A DNA stretch of 64,000 nucleotides from Pogostemon cablin (taxonomy: Eukaryota > Streptophyta > Magnoliopsida > Lamiales > Lamiaceae): contig CM043013.1 in the NCBI GenBank assembly GCA_023678885.1, positions 16,400,791 through 16,464,790 of the forward strand, given 5' to 3'. A model generated the notes under the pieces. That model did not search any database, was not told the origin of the DNA, and saw only the letters and a program-made list of their open reading frames with translations. Positions 21,931 through 32,403 of the stretch are shown piece after piece. Positions within the stretch are counted from its first letter, which is position 1. Each line of letters begins with the position of its first letter. The translations under genes were made by a program, and so were the position numbers.

Positions 21931-22018
21931 GGTTTTTCACCTATTTCCACCTCAAAACTCTCCAAAATTAGCACAAAACATGGTGCTAAACTTGTGAATT
22001 TACACACTCATCAGATGT

Positions 22019-22300
22019 CAAAAGTATTTTTCATGTTTCTTAGTGTATTTTTAATGAATACGACCCTATTTATAGGTTCCAGAGACCACTCTCATATGGT
22101 ATGATTGTTATATTAAGTAGTGATTGTGATCACTACCATATTTGATCAATTACCATATTTGATCAAATTTATCATATTTGATCAATTTACCATATTTGAT
22201 CAATTCCACATGTGAGACTAATTTCATTCACTTTAATTATTATTTAATTGGTGATTAATTTATTAAATTAATCCTTACTAACCAATTAAATTCCCCAACA
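22019..22300 (-). repeat. right copia LTR, second piece
   Basis: Continues the LTR interrupted at 7832 and ends CAACA. TATA box TATTTATA at 22067-22074 and the ACCATATTTGATCA repeats (22134-22206) match the left LTR. GATGT at 22014-22018 is the Athila TSD. Confidence 0.92.
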
Positions 22301-22448
22301 ATTTGTCGTTAGGGGACCGACTAGAACCGACCTTATCAGTACTGGATGATCGATTGAAACCAACACCAAACCAACAAACTGTATTATTAGGCTTGGAATG
22401 GGGGATGGGTGGGTTACAGAGTTGGGTTGGGTGGTAGCCAATTTTTAG

Positions 22449-23672
22449 GGTTAATTACGTCAAAAGTCCTGACCTTTTCGTGAATTTCAAATTAGTCAAA
22501 ACTTTTCAATATTTATAAAAAAGTTCTCGACCTTTAGTCCCTTTTGCAAATCAAGCCACCGGGCAGCTAAGAGCCTGCCCGGGGCTGACATGTCATTTTT
22601 TTATTGTTATTCCACATGTACAAAACCTTCCACCTGTAAAAATAAAAAAAAAAGTCAAAGCTAAATTATAGTCAAAATTGGCTGGTAAAAAACATGAATT
22701 GCAAATTGGGTAAAGATTTTGCTTCCTCCACAGCGAAGCACCAGTTCGCCGATGTTTCCTCCCTCCGATCGAGCCTCTGTCGATCGTTTCTCGTTGCGAG
22801 TGAAGAGTTGCCCGCATCCAGTAGTAAACTAGCCTCAATCACTAAGCTTTGCCGGAATCGTGAACAAGCCACCAGCTCATCGCCGTCGACCCAGCCCAGT
22901 CGCGCCATCAACCATCGATATACTGCACTACTCAGCTCCAGTTTGGACCCCCTAAGCTCTGTCGAAAATTGCAATGCCAGCCCGAGCAAAAAGTACAGCC
23001 ACACCCCTTAGCCCAAGCGCCAAGCCGCCACTGAAATCAAGAACAATGCCGCCGCACCTTCAATGTTTACGCATTGCCGCCTCCGTCGCTGGTAGATACC
23101 ACCGTGAGCTTGATGCCAAAACCGGTCATCTATGTCAGATAAAACGATCGACAGAGTCTTGATGGACAAGTGCAGATCCGGCGGTAGCGCGGTGAAACTG
23201 GCGGCTGTGGGAAGCACTCCGGCTGGCTTCGGCTGTTTCTTTCCCCACTGTATGGCTCGCGTTTCCGGCGGTAGGAAACATCGACGAATGGTGCGGCTTG
23301 TTGTCAGGTTCGCGTATCCGGCGAGGAAACAAATCTGCAGCATCGAACTGCCGGCGAACTGGTGCTTCACAGTGGAGGAAGCAAAACCTTCACCCAATTT
23401 GCAATTCACGTTTTTTACCAGCGAATTTTGACTATAATTTAGCTTTGACTTTTTTTTGTTTTTTATTTTTTTTGTTCTTACAAGTGGAAAGTTTTGCACA
23501 TGTGGAATAACAATGAAAAAAAAATGACACGTCAGCCCCGGGCAGGCCCTCAGCTGCCCGGTGGCTTGATTTTGCAAAAGGGACTAAAGGTCGAGAACTT
23601 ATTTGTAAATATTGAAAAGTATGAACTAATTTAAAATTCGCGAAAAGGTCAGGACTTTTGGCGTAATTAACC
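22449..23672. mobile_element. non-autonomous MULE-like foldback element 1
   Basis: Flanked by perfect 11-bp TSDs CCAATTTTTAG (22438-22448 and 23673-23683). Terminal inverted repeats are about 300 bp (22449-22751 and 23352-23672), start GGTTAATTACG, and contain a GCCCGGGGC-type GC box. The 600-bp interior (22752-23351) is much richer in GC than the flanks and has reading frames of about 100 codons on both strands, none recognised. Long TIRs with a 9-11-bp TSD indicate a Mutator-like origin. A GC-rich interior is what Pack-MULEs with captured gene pieces look like, but no source gene is identified. Confidence 0.85.
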
Positions 23673-23683
23673 CCAATTTTTAG

Positions 23684-24277
23684 TATTATGGATCCAGTAA
23701 AAGAATTTAAAGTTGTAAAGATATTTATGTCTAAAATTGTCATTTTAGTATTTTTGATCATAAGTTGGATTCTTAATACACTTTCTTCATCTCGGACCAT
23801 CATCCTCATTTACTGTACCACGTTGTTAAAGAAAAGTTATTTTTTTTAACAAATTTTAAATTAAAATTTTTTTTGAGGTTATTAGATAAAGTGATTTTTC
23901 TTTTTTTGGTGTGAGAAATGTGTCGTGGAACGGACGAATAAGAAAAGTGTGAAGGATGGTGTAGGAAAAAGGAAGTATTATGTTTATCTTAGGGTACGTA
24001 ATCAAGACCATCACTGCCCCTAATTCCATATAAGGAACCGGTGCCCCCACATGCTGCAAGTCCGAGTTAAGGTTTTTTATCAAATTACATTTTTATATAT
24101 ATTTTTTATTATTTTATCATACTAATTTATATCCAATTTTACCATTTTATTTATGAAATATAGTGGTTTATAATCTATTTTGTTCTTAGGCTTCAATATT
24201 TATATTTTAAGGTTTTAGTGGTAATTTTAATGATATAATTATAATTCCACTTGTAATTTAAGATATATATATATATA
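23684..24277. other. AT-rich intergenic DNA
   Basis: No supported gene or element boundary. Confidence 0.5.
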
Positions 24278-24370
24278 CTCCCTCCATCTCACTCAGAGGA
24301 TCTCTTTTTTTATTTTGGGCGTCCCACCCAAAGGATTCTCTTTTCTTTTTAATATATGGCTCATACACAT
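24278..24370. mobile_element. mariner/Stowaway-like terminus
   Basis: ACTCCCTCCATCTCACTCAGAGG at 24278 is a typical plant mariner-type MITE end. A related end in reverse orientation is at 46270-46340. The opposite end of this copy was not found. Confidence 0.4.
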
Positions 24371-24595
24371 CCTCTAATACAATTAGAGGTCGTTTGCTTG
24401 TGAGTATGTGATATACAGGGATATTGTATATGGGATTTGTTTGACTTGTGATTAATTATATTATTGTTTGGTATTATGGAAAAATGAGATTGTTGATAAC
24501 TAGGCATTAGTTATTTTAGGTTTGTTATTGAGTATTAACAAATGTGATAATGAGTAAATGATATATTTACCCCCTTCCTCCTCCTCATCCTCTTC

Positions 24596-24686
24596 TTGTT
24601 GCTGCTGCTGTTGCTGCTGCTGAGCAGCTGTTGTTGTTGTTGTTGCTGTTGCTACTGCTGGTGCTGCTGTTGTTGCTGTTGTTGTT
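24596..24686. repeat. (CTG/TTG)n triplet repeat
   Basis: About 90 bp of mixed CTG and TTG units with few interruptions. It would encode polyglutamine on the minus strand, but there is no supporting gene context. Confidence 0.85.
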
Positions 24687-25767
24687 AAGAAAAAGAGTGT
24701 ACGTGGGAAAAAAATTGATATAAATATCCTCGGCCTCTTGGTATTTATCAAAGAAAGAAGAATCCGGAAATTACGTATTTACCCATCAAGGGTTGAATTG
24801 CTTTTCCTTTAATCCTCTTCCTATCATGGTGATTTCATGTGGGATAGCAAAGAAGAAAAGAGTAGGATAAAGTTAAAGTAGAGCCTTTAATTTAGATATG
24901 CACCCCTTGACCACTATCTTTTGATTTTAACAAAATGCAATTCAATAAGAATAGAAAAGAAAAGGATAACCTAATTAAATAGCCAATTATTTTGAAGCAA
25001 CTATTTGTGCAACTTTTGACATCATAGTATTTTTGCTTAGTATCAGTGTTGCTTTTAGGGAATGAAATTATTTTCAAACAAATTTATACCAGACCAACCT
25101 TGCAGCCCCACAAAACTGATTTTGTGTAATAATGGCATGAGACCTCTTTTACATTTAAAAAAAAAAATTAGTTCTCACTTTGTATAAAAAATATTATCAA
25201 TTTTTATTAAAATATTATGATTTTTTTTTATACTCTAAATGGTTAATGAAATAATTTGCTGCAATGCTATCACTTTTCATTAATTTTGATATGTATAATT
25301 TATAATTCAAATATTATTATCAGCTTTTATCAATCTCACATGATACTTGTATTATTGTTTTCTTAAAAGTTAAGTAAAAAAAATTTAGGTAATGAAATTA
25401 GAATAAAGTTGATAGATTACATAAACATAGTTCACTTTTCTAATGACAGAATCTAAGATTTTGATGTAATGTGGCGATTTTTTTTTTATTCAAATTATAG
25501 GTCACTCCCTCCGTTTGGTTATAACTTAGCTATAGAGCAACTATAATGGTAGTAAACAATATAAAATTCTACATATCATCATATTAATAACAATTTTTGT
25601 AGATAACATTCTCTGAGTCACTTCAACTACCTCATCATATTTGTGAATTATATTTTACTTTATTAATCGAAATAATTTGTGTGGGCCACACCTAAAGTTT
25701 TGTTAATAGTTTATAATAAATAGTGTGGAATAATTCATCAACAAAATTGTTATTTATAATATATAGA
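24687..25767. other. AT-rich intergenic DNA left of the second copia element
   Basis: No gene recognised. CACTCCCTCCGTTTGG at about 25502 looks like another isolated MITE end. Confidence 0.45.
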
Positions 25768-25772
25768 CTTGT

Positions 25773-25933
25773 TATTAGAGGAAATAGTTGACTTACCATG
25801 TACTCTTCATTCTTTGATTTATTAGATCCACAATTTACGGATCCATTATTAGAAATAATTATAAATACACTTGTATATAATGAGAATCACACTCCTCATC
25901 ATAGTCAGTGATGATCAATTATTTTATCTCATA
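25773..25933 (+). repeat. 5' LTR of the second copia element
   Basis: 161 bp with a TATA box (TATATAA, 25874-25880). It is unusually short for a full-length LTR. Confidence 0.92.
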
Positions 25934-25942
25934 TGGTATCAG
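25934..25942 (+). promoter_or_regulatory. primer-binding site, initiator tRNA-Met
   Basis: TGGTATCAG abuts the LTR end directly, the usual plant copia primer site. Complementarity ends after nine bases. Confidence 0.85.
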
Positions 25943-26048
25943 TTGGATATCCTAAACCCTAATTTTTCTCCCTTCTGCTTTCTTTCTCCCACGGCCATAT
26001 GCCGTTCTTCTTCTCTCTCTCGCTTCTTTTCTCCTTCATCCCTTATCC

Positions 26049-26985
26049 ATGGCATCCCCCGCCCCTTCTCCCTCCTCACAGACGACCGCCATGATCAACT
26101 TAGTCCAAATCAAGCTTTCCACTGCCACCTATCTCATGTGGAAATGGCAGTTCTTGTCCATGGCAGCCACGTTTGAGATGTTTGATCTCATCGATGGCTC
26201 ATCCCCATCTCCCCCACGTCTGTCACATCTGCTACGGGTGAGATCTCCCCTAATTCTGATTACTCCGCCTGGCACTTACGAGACCAGAAGCTTCTTAGTG
26301 TCTTGTATGCCACGCTTGAACCGGAAGCCATGGCGGAAGTTCTTGACTGCACCACTGCTTGATCCGCTTGGGAAGCGTTGGAGTCTGCCTTTGCACACGC
26401 TTCCACCTCGCGCGCCAACCAACTGCGCAAGGAACTGCTTTCCTTACGCCGTGATGATCAATCAGTTGCAGATTACGGCCGCCGCTTCAAACTGCTATGC
26501 GATCAGCTGTCGGTCATCCAACGGCCGGTGGATGAGAATGACAAAAGCCATTGGTTTCTACGGGGGCTCGGTCCCTCTTTTGCCAATTTTGCAGACACGA
26601 GGATGATGCTACAACCCATGTCGCTGTTCCGAGATCTCCTTCATCAAGCGATCCAATTTGCCCTTATGACGCGCTCGATGGAATGGCCGGCAGCCTTGCC
26701 ATCTCCGACCGTCTTCATGGTCAGCGACGATCAGAGTGAGGATCATCGTGCTTCTGTCCCGCAGCATGGTCGAGGTGGTGGCTTCGCTTCTGGACAGCAT
26801 GGTCGGGGTGGCTCCAGACGCGGTGGCAGGCGTGCTTACACGCCTCGCTGCCAGTTGTGTCGGGGCGAACACTACGCTGACAAGTGTCCGCGTTTTCTTC
26901 AACTCCAAGGCTATGCTGGTGGACGGTCGGGTTCTGTTCCTGCTGTTCCTCCCTCCAACAATGCGGACCTTGCTCAAGCTTTCCA
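26049..26985 (+). pseudogene. copia gag with zinc knuckle
   Basis: Starts at ATG 26049 in a good context (CCATGG) with LVQIKLSTATYLMWKWQF, a copia gag N-terminal motif. The frame is lost in a C-run near 26210. The correct frame continues with SDYSAWHLRDQKLLSVLYATL, has a stop at 26360-26362, then runs through ALESAFAHASTSRANQLRKE to the knuckle. The knuckle CQLCRGEHYADKC has C-x2-C-x3-H-x4-C spacing, one residue shorter than the usual C-x2-C-x4-H-x4-C. A Gly/Arg-rich stretch precedes it. Confidence 0.88.
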
Positions 26986-27340
26986 TGCCGCATGCAATGT
27001 TTCTTCTTCAAATATAAACTCGGATTGGTATGTGGATTCTGGGGCATCTGCGCACATGACTCCTCACAAAGATCATTTGGATTCTTTTGCACCATATTCT
27101 GGTAACAGCTCCGTCACTGTTGGTAATGGAAATTCATTAAACATTTTTCATATTGGATCCCATCGTATTTTGCCCGATATTGATTTAATGAATATTTTTG
27201 TTGTGCCGGGCCTCACTAAAAACTTACTCTCTATTAGCAAATTGACTTCGGATTGTGATGTTGATATCGTGTTCTCTGACAAGTCTTTTGCTATTCAGAA
27301 TTGTCTGACAAAGAAGGTTCTGGCTCAGGGAAGGTGTTAG
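26986..27340 (+). pseudogene. copia aspartic protease
   Basis: Follows gag in the same frame. Active-site motif WYVDSGASAHMT, then LTKNLLSISKLTSDCD. An in-frame TAG (27338-27340) ends it; the same frame continues into the pre-integrase domain. Confidence 0.88.
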
Positions 27341-28626
27341 AATGGGCTTTACATTTTGGAACGTGGTACAGCGGCCTTAGTTGCTGCAATTCATAATAAA
27401 AACTTCCGTGCTAGCTTTGGTTTATGGCATTTGCGCCTAGGACATGTTTCACCTAGTGCTATTTTCTTGTTAAATAAATTGGGTTATTTGTCTGTTACAT
27501 CCATTTTACCAGACCCTACTGTTTGTTCTTCATGTCAGTTGGCTAAGAGCAAAAAACTTTCGTTCTCTTTAAATGAGAAAGTGCCCCTTGTGTTCTTGAT
27601 TTGGTGCATTGTGATTTTTGGGGGCCTGCTCCTGTTGTTTCCTCTGCTGGTTATAGATATTATGCTATTTTTGTTGATGATTACTCACGTTTCTCATGGC
27701 TTTATCCATTATCTACTAAATCGGAATTCTTTGATGTGCTGGTTCGATTTCACAAATTTATCTGCACATAATTTTCTCGCTCCATCAAGGTTTTCCAATC
27801 TGATGGGGGCACTGAGTTTGTAAACAATCGGGTTGCTGATTTTATGGCTAATAATGGTATTTTGCACCGGCTATCCTGTCCTTATACTCCGCAACAAAAT
27901 GGCAGGGCAGAACGTAAACACAGACATATCACTGAAACTGGTCTCTCCATGTTATTTCATGCCTCTGCGCCTCCATCTTTATGGTTTGATGCTTTTTCAA
28001 CTGTAGTATTTGTCATCAATAGGCTGCCATCGGTTGTTCTTCAGAACAAATCCCCGTATGAAATGCTGTTTGACAGTGTTCCGGATTACGCACTTTTCAA
28101 ACCATTTGGTTGTGGGTTTTTTCCTTTCCTGCATGATTATGCCTCGAATAAGCTTTCACCACGGAGTAAATCTTGCATTTTTTTGGGATACAACAGTACT
28201 TATAAGGGTTTTCGATACTTCGATCCGTCTTCCGCCCGCATTTACATTACTAGGCATGCTCAATTTGATGAGCAGACATTCCCTTTCTCTGGTAATGTTC
28301 CTCAGTCGGCTCAGAACCTGCCCGTTGCGAGCTTCTTGGATCCTGTTCCTCCTATCGTGGTCGAATCTCCTTCTTCCACTCGGTCTCTACTGCATACGGA
28401 CCTGGAGTTGGTCGACGATGCTTCTCTTCATGCCCCTGCGCTTGATGATCCCCTGGCCATCATGTCATCCCGGAAGCTCCTCCGGCACCGCCCGTTACTC
28501 CGGAGCCGCCTCCTGCACTGCCGGCTCCCTCGGCACAGCCGACGATCCCTCCTGCTAGGCCCACTCATTCAATGGTCACCCGTGCAAAAGATGGGATTTT
28601 CAAACCACGGTATCCTGTTGATCTGA
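27341..28626 (+). pseudogene. copia integrase
   Basis: Pre-integrase H-H-C-C region (LWHLRLGHVSPSA ... CSSCQLAKSKK), then a frameshift near 27590. In the shifted frame come the catalytic contexts HCDFWGPAP and FQSDGGTEF, followed by PYTPQQNGRAERKHRHI carrying the third acid. The C-terminal part includes CIFLGYNSTYKGFRYFD. A further shift near 28450 precedes RT. Confidence 0.88.
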
Positions 28627-28639
28627 CCTACACAGCTTT

Positions 28640-30248
28640 ACTTAGCAGCTTCTGAGCCTCGTGGTTTCAAGTCGGCCTCGAAATTTCCTCATTGGATGGC
28701 TACTATGCATGAGGAAATTGATGCACTGATGAAGAATCAGACTTGGGATTTGGTTCGTGCTCCTCCAGGAGCAAACATTGTGGGTTCTAAGTGGGTGTTT
28801 CGGACCAAATACAGGTCTGACGGCTCAATTGAACGACACAAAGCTCGGCTTGTCGCTCAAGGGTTCACTCAAATTCCTGGCTCTGACTTTCACCACACTT
28901 TTAGCCCTGTTGTTAAGGCCGTCACGGTTCGCCTCGTCCTGACTCTCGCTATCAATCATCAATGGCCTCTGCATCAATTGGATGTTAAAAATGCCTTTCT
29001 AAACGGGGTTCTATCCAAGCCAGTCTATATGGCTCAGCCACCGGATTTGTTGATTCGCGTAATCCATCTCATGTTTGTCGCCTTAAGAAGGCTTTGTATG
29101 GTCTTCGCCAAGCTCCATTGGCTTGGTTTCAGCGATTTAGTACTTATCTGGCAACCCTGGGGTTTCGGCAGACTCAGTCTGACTCTTCATTGTTCTGTTT
29201 TCACAAAGGGACCTCCCTTTTATATCTTCTCCTATATGTTGATGATATCATTCTTACAGGAAATGATCCGGGCTTAATTCGGCGCTTTATTGATCGCACT
29301 CACAAAGAGTTTGCTATTAAGGATCTTGGCAAGCTGACCTATTTTTTAGGGCTTGAGGTCTCTTACAATTCTCGTGGGTTTTTCGTTGGCCAGGCAAAAT
29401 ATGCTCGAGATATTTTAGAGCGTGCTGTTATGCTCGATTGCAAGCCTGTTTCCACTCCACTTGCAGCTGGAACTTCCTTGCGGAGTACTGGTTTGTTGTT
29501 TGATGATCCAACTCTTTATCGCTCTTTGGTTGGTGCGTTACAGTACCTCACTATCACTAGGCCTGATCTCTCATTCGTTGTGAACACTGTCAGTCAGTTT
29601 CTACATTCTCCCACTGTTGATCACTTCTCTGCTGTTAAGCGCATTCTTCGATATGTTAAAGGCACGATATATTATGGCCTTACTTTCACACATCATCCAC
29701 AAAGGACGATTGTAGGGTATTATGATGCGGATTGGGCCAGGTGTGTGGAGACCCGACGCTCTACATATGGATACTCGATCTTTTTTGGAGGTAATCTCGT
29801 CTCTTGGAGCGCCAAGAAGCAGCCTACCGTCGCCCGCTCAAGTTGTGAGTCTGAGTATCGGGCTTTGGCTAACATCGGTTCGGAAATCGTTTGGCTGTTG
29901 AATTTATTGCAGGAGCTTCACCAGTCGCCCGTTACTCCGGCGACTCTGCTATGCGACAACAGAAGTGCAATTTTCTTGTCTCAGAATCCGGTAGCACATA
30001 AACGTGCCAAACATATCGATATCGACTGTCATTTTATTCGCGAACTAGTTTCCTCCGGCAGATTGCACACTCAGTTCGTTCCGTCTCATCTTCAGCTAGC
30101 AGATATTTTTACCAAGGCCTTACCACGACCAGCTTTTGAGTTCTTGCGTACCAAGCTTTGCGTTTGTTTACATCACACGCAGCGCTTGACGGGGGTATTA
30201 GAGAAAATAGTTGACTTACCATGTACTCTTCATTCTTTGATTTATTAG
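28640..30248 (+). pseudogene. copia reverse transcriptase and RNase H
   Basis: RT begins HWMATMHEEIDALMKNQTWDL, then GSKWVFRTKYRSDGS and QLDVKNAFLNG. A single-base loss near 29042 shifts frame. From 29094 the frame is open: MYGLRQAPLAWFQRF, catalytic LLYVDDIILTG, then RNase H with YYDADWARC, SSCESEYRAL and LLCDNRSAIFL. The frame runs through the purine tract and 53 bases into the 3' LTR before stopping. The catalytic motifs are intact, but the enzyme is split. Confidence 0.9.
30184..30195 (+). promoter_or_regulatory. polypurine tract of the second copia element
   Basis: The sequence before the 3' LTR ends in GACGGGGG. It is a short tract, but at the right place. Confidence 0.6.
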
Positions 30249-30356
30249 ATCCACAATTTACGGATCCATTATTAGAAACAATTGTAAATACACTTGTATA
30301 TAATGAGAATCACACTCCTCATCACAGTCAGTGATGATCGATTATTTCATCTCATA
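30196..30356 (+). repeat. 3' LTR of the second copia element
   Basis: 161 bp, the same termini as the 5' LTR, followed by TSD CTTGT. Confidence 0.92.
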
Positions 30357-30549
30357 CTTGTTGTTAGATGAATGGCATGTAAGAATTAGAAAAAAGAATT
30401 AGTGAAAAAGAAAATATCAAAGTCTTAAAAGGTAGTAATTAAACAGTTTATTTCTCATTTTACATGTCAATTATACCATTAATGACACTATACATAAAAA
30501 ATGGCATAGAGATCCGTGTGATATAATGTACTCATAATGTTATTAAGTA

Positions 30550-31900
30550 TTACTCCTTCTGTTCCATAATTATTTTCACACTTTCCTTATTTGTTTGTCA
30601 CACAAAACCTTTTACATTCCAAAAAATGAAACACCACTTTATCTAACAATCTCAAAAATTACTTTAATTTTAAATTTGACACTCATTTTTCATACACATA
30701 CTACAATACACTCTAAAATCAATAAAATTAAGGGTTCATTACATAAAAAGTCCTAACTTTTTCATCGATTGCGAATTAGTCCAAACTTTTGGATATTTAC
30801 AAATAAGTATCTGACTTTATGCTCGTATTGCAAATCAAACCATCGGGCAGCTGGAGGCCTGCCCGGTGACTGATGTGTCGCATTTTTCTCCACGTCACTC
30901 TCCACATGTAAATTAAAAAAATATATAAAAATAAAAAAGAATTCATTCAACGTCGTTTTATGAGGGAGGGTTAAGTTTGTTGGGAAATCGACGGGGAAGT
31001 GGCAGGTGGTTGGCTGATCGGCGACGTGGCCGCGTGCCTTGCTGGTGCACCGCCAGATGTGGGCGGCCACCGCCTCGAATCGGCTGAACCTTCGCCCGCC
31101 GCCGGCACGCCATGGTTGATCACCTGGAAAAATCCGCAATTGTTGCGGGTGTCGCCAATTTGGGCTACTACGGCGGAAGGATCGATTTCGAGGGTGGAAA
31201 GTTAGATCAATGGAATTTTTTCGGCTTCAATTGTCCGAGGTTTGTGCCTGTGCTCCAAACTCTAGATGAAAGCAGGATCCACTTCTCACATGGCGGAAAA
31301 TTTGAGTTGGTGGAGGTGCGAAGGAAAATTGTGCTCATTTAAGTGATTCATTGAACCTGGACTCCCCCTTTCACTGTCTTACGTTTAATGGTGTAATTAG
31401 TTGGGTTGAGGATCATCATTGTACTTATCAAATTTGCTATTTGGATTTGAACCTGAAGAATGCAAGGAAGCACAATAACAAGAATAATTCGTTATAAATT
31501 GACCTTCCGCCGACCAATTCAGCCGGCCGGCCCGTGAGCGGATAGAAGAGCACAGGTGCCTAATGAGGGAGTCCTTCAACCGGAAAACAGCCGTTTAGGA
31601 TACCTCCCCATAAAACGACGTGTATGAATTTATTTTTTTTTAAAAAAAATTACATGTGAGGAGTGACGTGGATAAAAACGCGACACATCAGCCACCGGGC
31701 AGGCCTCCAGCCTGCCTGGTGGTTCAAGTTGCAATACGGGCATAAAGTCGAATACTTATTTGTAAATATTTAAAAGTTTGGACTAATTTGAAATCGACGA
31801 AAAGGTTAGGACTTTTCATGTAATTAATCATAAAATTAATCAAAAAGTAAAATTTTTCTTAAATAACGTGAAACGTGAAATGTATTATGATAGGAGAGTA
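30550..31900. mobile_element. mariner/Stowaway-like MITE split by a MULE-like element
   Basis: The left end TACTCCTTCTGTTCCATAAT (30550) and the inverted right end (ATTATGATAGGAGAGTA to 31900) form TIRs once the MULE-like insertion at 30732-31829 is removed. TA lies at both ends. The MITE itself is about 240 bp. Confidence 0.6.
30732..31829. mobile_element. non-autonomous MULE-like foldback element 2
   Basis: TSD ATAAAATTAA (30722-30731 and 31830-31839, 10 bp). TIRs of about 230 bp (30732-30967 and 31602-31829) are related to those of element 1: AAAAGTCCTAAC start, and GGGCAGCTGGAGGCCTGCCCGG box versus GGGCAGCTAAGAGCCTGCCCGG. The interior (30968-31601) is GC-rich in its left half, with short open frames on both strands that I do not recognise. 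It belongs to the same family as 22449-23672 but with a different interior. Confidence 0.82.
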
Positions 31901-31936
31901 ACATTCATTGCGGATGCATAAATGAGATTAATTATT

Positions 31937-32363
31937 GGGTCACTTACTATTGGATACATAAAATAATGTATAATTGCTGTAAACTACATGACTCAAAGTA
32001 CTGGTACTCATAACTACACAATTATGATTGTGATACCATAAATACCCTATGTATTTGCACAATTTGTTTGCAAATTTGGTTTTGCACAATTTGGTTTGCA
32101 CAATTTTATTTTTGCACATTTTAAATTTCGGTAGCAGGCGGCGGCGGTCAGTGACGATCAACGCCGGTCAACGGCTGTCCGATCGGTGGTCAACGCCGGT
32201 GCGGCGGGTGGGTTGGCGAGGGGTAGGGTTGGTGGTTTAAAAGTGTATGGGATTATAAGGTTATATTTGATATTTTACTTTAATATTTTGTATGTTAGAG
32301 TAATTATTTGAATTCCTTGTATTTCATAGTAATTTAGGTTAAAAGTGTGTATCTATTAGTGAT
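31937..32363. mobile_element. MITE-like element with TTTGCACAA repeats and a GC-rich core
   Basis: Left end GGGTCACTTACTATTGGATACA and inverted right end TGTGTATCTATTAGTGATTT are partly complementary. The order is AT-rich arm, TTTGCACAA copies, GGCGGCGG-type core, then an arm containing ACTTTAATATTTTGTATGTTA. The right arm recurs inverted at about 36952-37100, and the left arm recurs directly at 32777. Three partial copies define a repeat family. Confidence 0.5.
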
Positions 32364-32403
32364 TTTTCCTTAATTATATTTAAGATATAGCATTATTAAA
32401 AAA

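Larger units (their letters stand above)
7833..22013 (-). mobile_element. Athila-like Ty3/gypsy retrotransposon with env-like ORF
   Basis: 14,181 bp, flanked by perfect 5-bp TSDs GATGT (7828-7832 and 22014-22018). Both LTRs are 1,668 bp, with TGATG/T...CATCA ends. Reading on the minus strand: LTR, tRNA-Asp primer site, gag, protease, RT, RNase H, integrase, a long spacer with hairpin repeats, a spliced env-like ORF, 3' spacer, polypurine tract, LTR. By eye the LTRs differ at about 50 of 1,668 positions (about 3%), mostly transitions, so the insertion is fairly young. Nevertheless gag, pol and env-like are all interrupted. Lineage is assigned from the DLGA protease, the FMDD RT box, the tRNA-Asp site and the ATHILA ORF-1-like domain. 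Confidence 0.95.
20346..22013 (-). repeat. Athila-like LTR (5' LTR of the element)
   Basis: 1,668 bp, TGATT...CATCA. It aligns end to end with 7833-9500 at about 97% identity by eye. The hairpin repeat array lies at 21440-21803. Confidence 0.95.
3363..22300 (-). mobile_element. Ty1/copia retrotransposon, decayed, host of a nested Athila-like element
   Basis: Bounded by 5-bp TSDs ATTTG (3358-3362 and 22301-22305). The left LTR (3363-3994) runs TGTTG...CAACA; the matching right LTR is in two pieces (7489-7832 and 22019-22300). Between them, on the minus strand and in copia order, lie gag, integrase, RT and RNase H remnants. The right LTR is interrupted by the 14.2-kb Athila-like element. Without that insertion the copia copy is about 4.75 kb. 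The coding region has stops, a large RT deletion that removes the catalytic centre, and about 430 bp of unrelated filler between gag and integrase. It cannot be autonomous. Confidence 0.93.
25773..30356 (+). mobile_element. Ty1/copia retrotransposon with 161-bp LTRs
   Basis: TSD CTTGT (25768-25772 and 30357-30361). Both LTRs are 161 bp and differ at 6 positions (about 4%). An initiator-tRNA-Met primer site follows the first LTR and a GGGGG-ending purine tract precedes the second. Domain order gag, protease, integrase, RT, RNase H is that of copia. Several frameshifts and stops make it non-autonomous. The LTR ends are TATTAG...CTCATA rather than TG...CA. Confidence 0.93.

Noticed and set aside
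3305..22370. CRISPR-like or bacterial array reading of the tandem repeats
   Set aside because: The sequence is plant nuclear DNA; repeats are explained by retroelements and a minisatellite, with no cas genes or regular spacers.
22694..23510. 100-codon open frames in the MULE-like element as genes
   Set aside because: Frames on both strands overlap in GC-rich or TIR sequence; none shows a recognisable domain or codon bias I can judge.
24500..24751. polyglutamine-containing protein on the minus strand
   Set aside because: The frame is produced by a CTG/TTG repeat with no gene structure around it.
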